From Ricordea florida (lineage: Eukaryota > Cnidaria > Anthozoa > Corallimorpharia > Ricordeidae), in assembly GCA_949710005.1 (NCBI GenBank), contig OX453280.1, forward strand, positions 12,691,605 to 12,755,604: DNA of 64,000 nt. The letters run 5' to 3'. Shown here piece by piece: positions 38,917 through 50,300 of this stretch. Position numbers and translations under genes: made by a program. The first letter of the stretch is position 1. Each line of letters begins with the position of its first letter. The notes under the pieces are model-generated. The model did not search any database and had not been told where the DNA came from. It worked only from the letters and a program-made list of their open reading frames with translations.

Positions 38917-41900
38917 GATACTTCTCGGCATCTTCTTTTCCACTTGTGCTTGTCTTGGTCTTGGTCTTGGTCTTGTGTCACGACGTTTTGGCAATCCTGC
39001 CCTCCTCAGGTGAGTCACCTGAGGAGGGCAGGATTGCCGAAACGTCGTGACACAAGACCAAGACCAAGACAAGCACAAGTGGAAAAGAAGGTGCCGAGAA
39101 GAAGTGATGCAGAATACCACGTGCGCCCAACTCAAGAGTCTATCAAAATAATAGATACGCAACCAATGGAAATCACTTGGTATAAAATTAATGAACGGTA
39201 TAGCTGGTAATACAAGGAGAGTACCAGAGAACTACGTGCGTATTTCATAACCAGATAAACATAAACTAAAAGAGCAATTAAGGTCGTCATCGAGTGCTGT
39301 TTTTCTGCGTACCTGCGAGTACATCGCGTTCCTACACTTGCACTTTTCTCAAGCATCGTGGAATGTTGCTCTACGCTCGTTTATACACATCGCATACTAT
39401 CGCTCAACAATCGGGGCATTATAATCATTGTGTCCTGTCACTTTGGGTTCGTATGCACGCATGGCATACTGTTGCTTCGCGCACCCATACAGTTTATATA
39501 CATTTGTTTTGCTCCAAATCCGGGTAAAGGAACGCGCTATGTTGCTCTACGTTCGCTTATTTGAGTTGCGCGCTATTGCTCCGTCATCCTGAAAAATAAC
39601 CGCGTCCTGGCGCTCCTGTAAAACCATCGAATACATCGAATTCTTGAATACGCATCGCATGAGTGCAAACTTTATATTTAATTGAAACCGCTGTTGTACT
39701 GTACCAACTCTTAACGGCAAAAGCTCTTACAGGTGTATGCGGGTCAAGTTGCTGTAAAACAGTGTCTAGCTGTTTTGTCCTTTCTTGAAGATATGATGAT
39801 TTATGCCATGGCATGTGTATGGATGACGATCTGTGAGTACTTGACCAATCTATTCCTGTAAACATATTTAAACAAACAAACCAATGAATACGTTACTGAC
39901 ATCAAGTATAAGTACATACTGTAATGCATACATTAATGCATACATAAATACATACATACATACATACATACATACATACATACATACATACATACATACA
40001 TACATACATACATACATACATACATACATAATGTCATAGTATTTTCTGAACATCTAGTGTAAACTGATTCCTTCACACAATTTGCACTTGCCAGAAATGG
40101 AGAATATTTTCTGCTTTTCAACAGCTATAAACTGAGTGTAAATTCCACCAGTTTAGATACCAACACCACAAGGGAAAAAAAACAAAGGATAGAAACATTT
40201 CCATAAAAGTGCAAATTATTTACATTTATAGGTTAGCATGTGTGAGCGCTGGAAGGCTGCAATATTCTTTGCTCTGCCTGATACAACGGTCTCGGAAACT
40301 GTACCAAAGTGTGGCGCAAGTATTTTACAAGCCTCAGTGTGTCATGTCCTAAACTGGTCATACGCCAACAACTTCCAACTGAACTCACTTAAGTGCAAGG
40401 AACTCTGTATAGATTTCCGCAGAAAAGCAAACGTAGACATTATTGCACTTGAAACTGTTGAATCGGCTAAAGCACTAGCCGTTACACTAAGAGATGATTT
40501 AACGTGGAATGATCATGTAAATAACATCACTGCGAAAGCATCTTAGCGTATTTATTTGCTCAAACAACTTAAGCGTACCGGCATTGACGGTGCATCTCTC
40601 ATTCAATTATATTATGTGTGTATACGCTCTGTCTTAGAATACGCCTCGCAAGCTTTTCATGCTAGTCTGCCAGGCTACTTGTCTGACCAGATTGAAAGGC
40701 CTGGTACAGAAACGAACTCTAAGAATTGCGAATCTAGATCTTTCGTATAGAGGAGCGCTTGCAGACGCCAATTTGATGCCACTTCTTGAAAGGCGAGATT
40801 ATTGATAGTGACGGCCAGCATAAACTGGCTTGACGACCTGGACAGTTGCCTGCGCTCGACGACACACGATACAGTCTAAGGAAAAAGCGAATGTTCTCTT
40901 TACCTGATATTGAAACCAAGAGGTTTCAGAATTCTTTCATAGCACATTGCGCAAATAAACAATAAATGTAAATAACACTTGTATCGTATTAGGAATTACA
41001 TGCACATTTTTGACATCTAATAACTATGTTAAATATTTTTCAAATGATGTATTTCTTAACACATGTAATTCAGCCGTAAGACTGCGAGTTGTGTTTTTAA
41101 TAAACGATTTATCTATCTATTTATCAATTTCTCTATCTATCTAAAGTGTATGATTCTTAAGCATTGCGACCTGTTTCTAACGGCATCTGTGTGCAGGATC
41201 TGTTGCTTAGATACGAGTGTTTCTTTGAGTGAAAAGAAACCTACCCATTTCATTTTTAATATAGATGGGTTTGTCTATGTGTTCAATTGCCGGTGGATAT
41301 CCACGCTCAGTTTGCGTCAATGTCATGCTGCAAAAAAACATGGTAAGAAACTGTTAAAGGTTTAGAGGTACTTGACGTTAAGAAGGAGACAAAAATGAAA
41401 CATCAAAAGATATTATGTTGTAAAAGTGAGAGAACGCGCGCACTGATTGGCCCATCTCAAAAGGAAATTGCACAGCAAACCCAGTAGTACATCTGGTCAT
41501 TCTACTTCAAACGCAGTAATTCCACACATGATGAGCTCACAAGCGCAGAATCTGATGAATTATTCCTTCACTTACTGCACTGTCACATTCAACCTCAACA
41601 GCAAGACCTCGCCTGTCATTAAGCCTTGCAAACGACGATTCCAATTCATCGAAAGTGATTCGGATACAGACTGATACAAACAATTCCTTGAACTTCATAG
41701 CTGTGCTTTGAACTTTATTGAGTCAAACTGCTAAAGCGGTTGACATATGCAGGGTTTGAATAAATTATTTTTGCACGTGATAACGCGCGTAGCTTCTGCA
41801 TAATTAGGGTAACATCTCGATTTTTTCATGTATATAATCACAAGATTTTTCTCCTGCAATTTGGACTAAATAAGCACTTAAAACTTTTTTCAATGACCAC

Positions 41901-44900
41901 AAATTTGGTCTTTAAAAACTTTACTCGCAACACCTATAATTCACAAAAAATTACATACACAATTACCTACACAATTACCTTTTGAATAGATAAGAAACTC
42001 ATACAACAATAACAAAAAAGAATACATGATGATGAATAAAATAGGAGAAACACTTTCAAATTCCTTCACTAGATAGTTGGTAGGTTTTTTTCCATTTCTC
42101 ATAGTGCTTGAGACGTTTACCATGTTTAGTCGCTATATGTCGCTCTATCTGATAAACTGTTTTAATCTTGGCTAGGAAACCTTTGCGTTAGCGTTTCGTC
42201 AGAGCGAATTCGCTCTGACGAAGGGCTAACGTCAGAGCGAATTCGCGCTGACGACGGGCTAACGCTCGAAACGTAAGCACCCTCCTTTTTACCTTACGGT
42301 GGTACAAATTACTTTATCAACTTGTTTGATTATCCTAATTTCTTGTGCTTCATTTTCGTACCGACGCAGCATCTGTTTCTTTAGAAACTACCTCACAATA
42401 CTTATTATTATTCATTCAAGATATTTCCCCGATTCTGATTGGCTAAAAGCACACGTTTAATTCACCATAACCAGTTACTGATGACCAAATTTGGAAGAAT
42501 TTTGACTTTAACGAGGAAATGACGTCAAAAATGCAGCGTCTTCGCAGGTTAAGGCACCGTTAACCGAGAAGACCTGGGGACGAGCTTGTGTTATTTTGTT
42601 GTTTTGTTATATTGCTAGTGGGTGTGAAATTTGTGAAAATAAAGCTAATTTTCTCCTTTAAGTGTTTGAAAATATTTTGATAAATAATAAAGCAATTAAT
42701 GAATTCGTACGACGATATTCGTATTATTCCAATTGATCTGATTTATAATACTGTACCATCAGAGGTATTTACTGTTAAAGACACTAACTGCGACCACGCC
42801 TCAAGGCAATCTCCATAGAAAAATGAGATGCAAATTGGCAGTTTGTGAGTATCAAAATTGCAAAAAAGAATGAATTTTCCACCTACACCCGGAAGAAATT
42901 AATCTAAAATCACCTTCCAGGTTTTCGTTACCATCAAAGTATTTCTTAACACCATTATCTTTTGAGCTGCTATCATCGACTCGATATCTAGCATTTTTAG
43001 TCCCCCATCCTCAATATCATCAATAAGTGTTGTACGCTTAATTTTATCGTTACCCTGCCTAATAAAGGTATAGATCAATTTATTTATTTCTTCAATAAGA
43101 TCTTCAGAGATTGGAATTAATGACGCCTTACTCAAATTTTAATATTGCAAAGGTCTTCACAATTTGTATTTTTCCACGTAAGGTAAGGCGTCTCCATTTC
43201 CACTTATTCTTTGATTGCAGCTTACGTAATAAGTAATTCAAATTCATGCACTGACAAAACAGGAAGTCGGCCATGTTGGTGGTGTGAACCACGCGACCTT
43301 GTGTTTACAGGAACGGATTGAAGGATTAAGTCGAAATTTGCCTTCTTCCTTGATGTTCTGTAGTAATCGAAATACATGCCTAGTATCTTAACCGATTTCA
43401 CGACTTAATGTTTGAATTCTTCTTGCCACAGTCCAATAGCAAATGTTTCTTTTTTATCACTGTTAACCCGCAGACCAGAATGTCTAGCAAACACCTCCAG
43501 TCTCCGTGAAGGTGCATGTCTTGACATTAGAAAGTTCTATAGTGTTCTAGAACTGTTCTAAGTAGAAGAGCTCTGTGGAAAGTTCTACAGCATTCTAGAA
43601 CCACTCTAGTAAAATGGTCGTATATGCAAACATCGTAAGTTCTAATTAAAGTACTAAAGTTGAAAGTTCTAGAGTCCTAAGTTCAAATTCGCAGTTCTAG
43701 AGTTCCAAGTTCTAGAATTTTAAGTCACAGTCAACTTCGAAATTCCGCAAAATTCTAAGTTCTAGAATTCTACAATTGTTATATGTTACCCTCTGTGGAT
43801 TCTAGAATGTCAAGAGTTCTAGAATAGCCAGACTCTACGTGAGTTCCAGAACGTGTAAACTGCACACTAGGCTTGGTTGATTTTACTGATTATCATTAAT
43901 TCTAAGAAAGGTGCAAATATTGTCATTAGAACTCATCTCTAGCTTTCTTCTATTTTAGAGTTATTTTAGAAACACTGAGGGCATCTCTCTCAAGTCTAGA
44001 AATCTGTAGCTAAATGGTTCAAGAACCTCTAAAATCAATACGATGCTAGAACGGAAGACGGGGTTCTAAAATCTCTAGAAGTTCTAACGTTCTAAAATAT
44101 CCATGGTCCACGTTGTGAGTCTAAATATTTCTAATACTCTTTAGACCTGTAAGTATTTCAATAGCCAAGATAAAGGGTAAGGGTGGCAATAGGTCACCTT
44201 ACCTTACCAGCAACCGCACATACAATAGATCTGTCGTGAAGTCATTATTGAGGACACATGTGTAAAACGTTTTGTTCCGAAATTAAACTTCTCAAGAGCT
44301 TTTAAGAGAAATGAGTGATCTAACGAGTCAAACGCCTTTTCGAAATCAATTGCTACCAATATACCAAATCTGTTTTGTTATTTCTGTAAATTCTAGTATG
44401 TCATCGATTGTTCTAGCGGCATCAAATACTGATTTTCCCTTTATAAAGCTGTTCTGCTGGTTATGATGGAGAATTTCTGGAAGGATTAGTTCTGACCTCT
44501 TAGCCATCACCTTTGAAGCGATTTTCACATGTACATAAATAAGTGAAATAGGTCGCCAGCTCTCAATACATCTCTTGTCCTTACCCGGCTTTCTTTTCTT
44601 AACTGAATGGTAACTGACCATGTTTATGGGAGAAATTTAGAGAGTCCACAAGGGATACTAAAAGCAGCCGAAACGACAATTAAACTCAACAGTTACTCCA
44701 TCATTTCCTGATGTGTCTTGTTCTTGTTAAACATTTTTAAACCTCCAAACAATTCTGCTCTAGTGACCTTCTCATCTCATAATTTCTTCTGTTCATTGGA
44801 CAGTTTTTTATATTTCCTTTTATTAAGTAAATTACCTGTAGATCTCAATTCCAGACTGCACGAATTTTTGTCGTAAAGCTTAGAGTAGAAATGTTGGATC

Positions 44901-47263
44901 TCTGTCAATATTAGTTAAATGGCTCTGTTGTACACTCATCTTTAACAACATGTCATTTCCTTATGCAGCTATTTTATTTTATTTTATTTTTTTTTTGGGG
45001 GGGGGGGGATTTTCTAAGTTCAAAAAATACTATTTGTTCTTTTCCCCCTGTTCATACCAGTTCACCCTTCATCTGATGATGACTCCTTGAGCAATATACT
45101 CATACTGGCGATCATATTCTGTTTGAAAAATGTCTAGGTCGTTCATATTTTCTACAGTTGGATTCTCGTCACACTTTCTTTGGCATTCTAATTTGTTTAT
45201 TTCTGCTTTTCTTTCTTCCGCCTTCTTTTTAATATAATTAACTGTTTCATAACGAATTTTGTACTTTACATAATCCCACAGAACCAAGAGAAAATGAGGA
45301 AAGAGAACATGACCCCGTCTGATATGATAAGGGGACAGAATCTATTTTTAGTGCGGAATCTATTTCGTTCCATGGCTGCGCGGTTTCCACATGGCGCATT
45401 GAAGTTACAGCCACCAGGAGCCCATTACTCCTGCAGCCACTAGCCTGCGAACAGGCTCCCGGTTGGTTTTAGGGCGAGCTAGCTGAGTGTAGTTTAGGGC
45501 GAGCAGGACGAGCCGAAAGCGGTCTGGTGACGAGGGAGTGCACCGCGGATTCACGCTCCGACTCCCACTCGCTTCGCTCACGAAATCACGCTTTGGCTCG
45601 CGGAATTTTTTTTCCGCCCTCGCTGGGAGCCTGTTCGCAGGCTATGCAGCCACGAGATGAGAAGGACATCAGTTAAAATAGTTTCCTGATCTAAAAACAG
45701 ATTCTGTCCCCTTATCATTGTAAGAGAACCCAGTATGTAATGACATTAATTGATCATCGCAGTTATGTACACAATTTAAGCAGCTTTGAAATTAAAGCCT
45801 GAAAAAAACTCAGGCCTGAACGGGATTCGAACTCATGACCTCTGCGACACCGCAGCAGTGCTCTACCAACTGAGCTATCAAGCCAACTGGGAGCTGGTCA
45901 TGTTGTGAGTTCGTAATGAACCCGTAGATGGAGAAGAATGATTCAAATGAATATATGAAAGACCATATATTTGAACTGCGGAGTAATATGTAATGACATT
46001 AATTGATCATCGCAGTTATGTACACAACTTAAACAGCTGTGAAATTAAAGCCCGAACGGAACCCAGTATGGAAGATACCTTCTCTTAACTAATTTTCTCT
46101 TGCACAGAACTCGTGGATCTTGTATTGCTTTCCCTTCTTCCATCCATTCAGTATATCTCTGTTTTATTTTGGTCACATAATCATCATCTAAAAAGTTACT
46201 TCAGCTTATTTAATCCAAATTGCAGTCAAAATCATTTGAAGAACTATACTACTCGTCATAATTTTGTATCAGAGAAATGGCCATCTCTATGCTGTGCGCC
46301 TCGTCGCCTATTGACTCATAGAAAACTCGAACTTGTATTTTACGCCAGCTTACGTTATTCCTGTTTCGTCATTTCCTATTTGCTCCACTTGTTTCCAAAA
46401 CTCACTACCAACACGATCTAAAAGCAAGCCAAGAACAATACAACCTTGTTAGGAGAAATAATAACAGAAGAAAATTTAAAAGTGATTCCAGCTTGACAGA
46501 CCCAAGTATAATGTATTTGCGCGTAGAGTAGCTTTTTAATTCCAAGTTAATTAGTGAATTCCCTCTGGCTTTATCGTGTTTTGATAACGTTTCTATTTAG
46601 TAGCATATTAGCTAACAGTTAGGTAATGGTTCCCATCCCGCCTTCCTTTCCGTTCTCTGTATCTCTCGGGACGTTTCATAGAGGAAGCCAACTTCTTTTC
46701 ACCCTTTCACTCCCAGAAGGGATCGACAGAACTTCTCCTTCCTATAACGCTACACTATAAAGCAAACTGACTATGAGAACTGAACAAAACGATCAACTCA
46801 AGGATAATGAGTTGACCTAATACCAAATTCTGGAAATTTATTGGTAACAAAATGTATGGTACTCACTTAGGAGAATTGCTACTCAGATCTCAGTGGGAGT
46901 GAAAGGGTTAAATTAATTTCTTATATCTACACGCCCTGGATATGAGTAATCGCGCGCTCTGATTGGTTCCCTGATCACAGGATATCAGCTCATATCCTAT
47001 TAGTACGGAAAACGGCCATTATAGAGGTAAGATTTCTTGAATTAGACTGGGGGAAATTAAAGTCTTGCTTGAAAAGAATATACCAAAAAATACTACCGAA
47101 GCAAATTAATATGGATCAAATTATTCAGTGGTAAATGAGCAAATTATATAGCGAAATTGAAACGATTTTAGTTGTTTATTACGAACTAGCAGGGTTGTCA
47201 CTAAGGGCCGGGGGCCGGGGATTTCCCCCGGCTACTTTCGTCCTTAAATTAAACCAAAACGTG

Positions 47264-47334
<71 letters not shown>

Positions 47335-50300
47335 GGGGGGGGGGGTAAGGGCGGGGAGGACATTACCGCTTGCGACTTTCCCGGCCACTAACAACAATTA
47401 CCCGGCAGCTTGAAATCTTAGTGACAACCCTGAACTAGAGTAAAACTCTTACAAAAGCTGCCATTTTAAACATCCATGGAGCCTGTAAACCGAGTTTTTT
47501 TCTTTTACTTCTGCTTACTTTTCCCACTTTTAATTCTCAGACTGGTTTGTTAACTCGATAAAATTTGACAAGTACATTGAAGATATGTTTAAGAACGAAC
47601 TGGACTAGTGTTTGAAACTTCTTTACACATCGGCTCGACAACAACATGTCGGCTCGGCAACAACATGTCGGCTCGGCAACAACATGTCGGCTCGACAACA
47701 ACATAGTTCTGTTTACAAACAATAACAAAGTCAATTCTTGTCGTGCAAACTAATTCCAATTTCTCACAATTGAGGGTTAAGAGATATAATAAAACAATTA
47801 TTCCGCTCAATCTCGTCGTACATGAACTATAGCCAACTCGGCACCTCGCGCCTCGTTGGCTTTAATTAGTTCATGTACGACGAGATTTCATGGAATAATT
47901 ATTAAATGTTAAGCTGGCGTAAGTTAACTTTATTAATAACATTTAGTTGTATACTGAGTGCTAGAAAGTCGCTAACAATGATTAAAACATGACTGATCAC
48001 ATTTCTGCCGAGATTTCTCGTAGCGCTTTTCTCAAATTACTACTTATTGCATGTCCGTATGTCCTCACGGCCAAGCAATGTCCGCCATTTCTCAACACGA
48101 TTGACAACCCCAATTGGGTTTCCTTGATTGATTAGGTATTATCTTAAGTTCTTTTATTTAGCCAGAGAAAAACACAATAAATTATACCACAATTCACAAC
48201 CAACCGCTAAATTCTGTAATGATACTTACATCCTTTCCCATAATCCATTGATGGAATAGCTCTGTCAATAGCATATCTGATCAGTAATAAAAGAAAATAA
48301 CAAACAAATCTGAGAACAGAAGTTTACTTTGAATTCGTTGTAATGGATTAGTTATGAATAAAACAGTCCAAAACATCCAAAGGGAGATTTAAATTCACAA
48401 ACTTAGCCTACGTTCTTGAGAAATCCGCTCGCCACGAAGGGAAATGAAAGGGGTCGGGGAAAGTACAAAAATTTTATAAAACCAAAGATTTAAAGCTAAA
48501 TATGCTAAACTATAGAGTATCTAATATGGATAACACTTCTAATTCGTGCTTTAATTCGTACACACTGTCATATGAAGGATTTCAATTAACGATGAAATTC
48601 GTTCTTCGTGGGAAGTATGGGTATTGGATCAATGTAAGTGTCTGGACAAGAGTGGACCTACACCTCCCCTGACCAAACATTAACTCAACTTTTTGATCCG
48701 GGTATTTTATGAAAATTGTCCTATAAACGATTTAAAATTACAAAAAAAAATCCCTTTTTCCATACTAAGGGGAAATGAAAACGGACAGGTAAAGTACAAT
48801 ATATTAATATTGTGAGGTAGTTTGTAAGGAAACTGGTGATGCGTCGGTAGGGAATTGAAACACAAGAAACTGGGATAATCAAACAAGTTGATAAAGTAAT
48901 TTATACCACCGTATGGTAAAAAAAAGGGGGTGCTGACATTGGAGCGCTAGCCTTTCGTCTTTTGCTCTAACGAAGGACTAACGCTCGAAAGGTCAGCACC
49001 CCCTTTTTACCTTACGGTGGTATAAATTACTTTATCAACGAGTTTGACTATCCCAATTTTTTGTGTTACAATATATTAATGTTTTACGAAACACAATCAA
49101 AGCTGCACGTACCTGTGCTGTCTACACTGTAGAGTAGCATGTATTAAAATAAAGGAATCTCACTATTTTTACCTATTTTCTTGTGTTTTCCTGAATTCTT
49201 CACTTTGGTTCATCACCAACATATCGCTAGTAGTCCCCAGTACATCTGTTATAGTTTTATAAAATGAAACAGATATAACGCACTCTTTGATTGGTCAAGC
49301 CGAGCGCACTATACCTAATGCACGCGTGCATTGTACTGCAACAAATGCACGCAGGCAACGTCACACACACATTTTCTTGTGTTAGCAACCATTCCGAGTA
49401 ACGATTCCCTATTTTCTTGATCGACTTAACATTAATTTTAGACGAATATAAACGTTATAAGTGTACGCGGGCTTTCGATTCTCTTGCTCACACTCTCTGC
49501 TGCCTTGGCAAAACAAGCATTCGTTAAATTCGGCATTCTATGAAAGAAATAAAACAACTTGTTGCTCGCGGATTATTGAGTTATATAAGCACTTGGGAAT
49601 TTTCAAGAAAAACCCGAGAAGTGCGTAAAGCACTCGTTTGGAAAGTCAAAGTCCACGTAAAGACAGGTGAAACATAAATTTCAATTAAGTTTATTGTAAA
49701 CGATGCTGAAACGTTTGGGCGGTAGAGTCATAGAGTTCATGAAAACTCGATTTATTCCAAGGCTTTAATAAACTAGGTCTTAACAAAGTGTTGATCAGCA
49801 CTAACCTGTTTGTACAACTTAATTCTTCTAAACAAAGTCTGAGGAGAGAATCCGGATTGGGATCTGTGATCCGAGATCACACCATCACGGATCATGGCCT
49901 GCCAAAGAAACCGAAGAATCCGCACTGGACAATGATTCATTGGTTTCTTTGGTACGCCATGGTCCGTGTGATCTCGGATCACAAATCTAAATCCGGACCA
50001 CACCAAAGGCACGCATCCTAAGTGAATTCAGAGATTAATAGAATCTGAAAGGGTTCGAAACCAGCCTATAAGCCGCTATAATCAAAGAATCAAGCTAACA
50101 TAGTTTTCAATGTGAGAAGAAATAAATTCCACTTAGGTTCATTGCAAACCATGCTAAACTTTCAGGTTGCACAATTCACACTCGACTTAACTCACAGTTT
50201 TCTCTTATCTGTTTATAAAGCACCCAGCCTTCACCTGAGTTGACTTACTTGACAAATACTGTTGTTGCTTCTTCCTCTGTAACATTTGTCTCTTCCAATT

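Larger units (their letters stand above)
42899..46290 (-). pseudogene. Tx1/L1-like LINE ORF2 remnant, interrupted
   Basis: Fragments in order on the - strand: DDYVTKIKQRYTEWMEEGKA (about 46150-46220), LWDYVKYKIRYETVNYIKKK to QYEYIAQGVIIR (45069-45287), KDKRCIESWRPISLIYVHVK with SELILPEILHHNQQNSFIKG (44346-44621), the RT palm start IDFEKAFDSLDHSFLL (about 44290-44340, another frame), and IKRTTLIDDIEDGGLKMLD with TWKVILD (42899-43135). Order and motifs are those of an L1/Tx1-clade ORF2 after the endonuclease. Stops, shifts and insertions show it is dead. MYCBPAP exon 46354-46417 lies just upstream of its 5' end. Confidence 0.75.

Noticed and set aside
39868-40121. Tyr/Met/Cys/Val repeat frames on the - strand
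   Set aside because: Translation of the (TACA)n microsatellite.
42205-42275. Possible hammerhead ribozyme (CTGACGA, a stem, then GAAAC) of the kind found in Penelope-like elements
   Set aside because: The stem GGGC/GCTC leaves an extra base after CTGACGA in both repeats, the related element at 48861 lacks the core, and a plain hairpin (GACGAAGGGC) explains the pattern. A ribozyme descriptor search and an in vitro cleavage test would decide.
45812-45884. tRNA gene
   Set aside because: It has A and B boxes and a pairing acceptor stem, but the anticodon and T stems mismatch, and it is flanked by repeated SINE body sequence.
47135-47413. Cys/Val repeat frame and its reverse Thr/His frame
   Set aside because: Translation of the (TG)n microsatellite inside a MITE.
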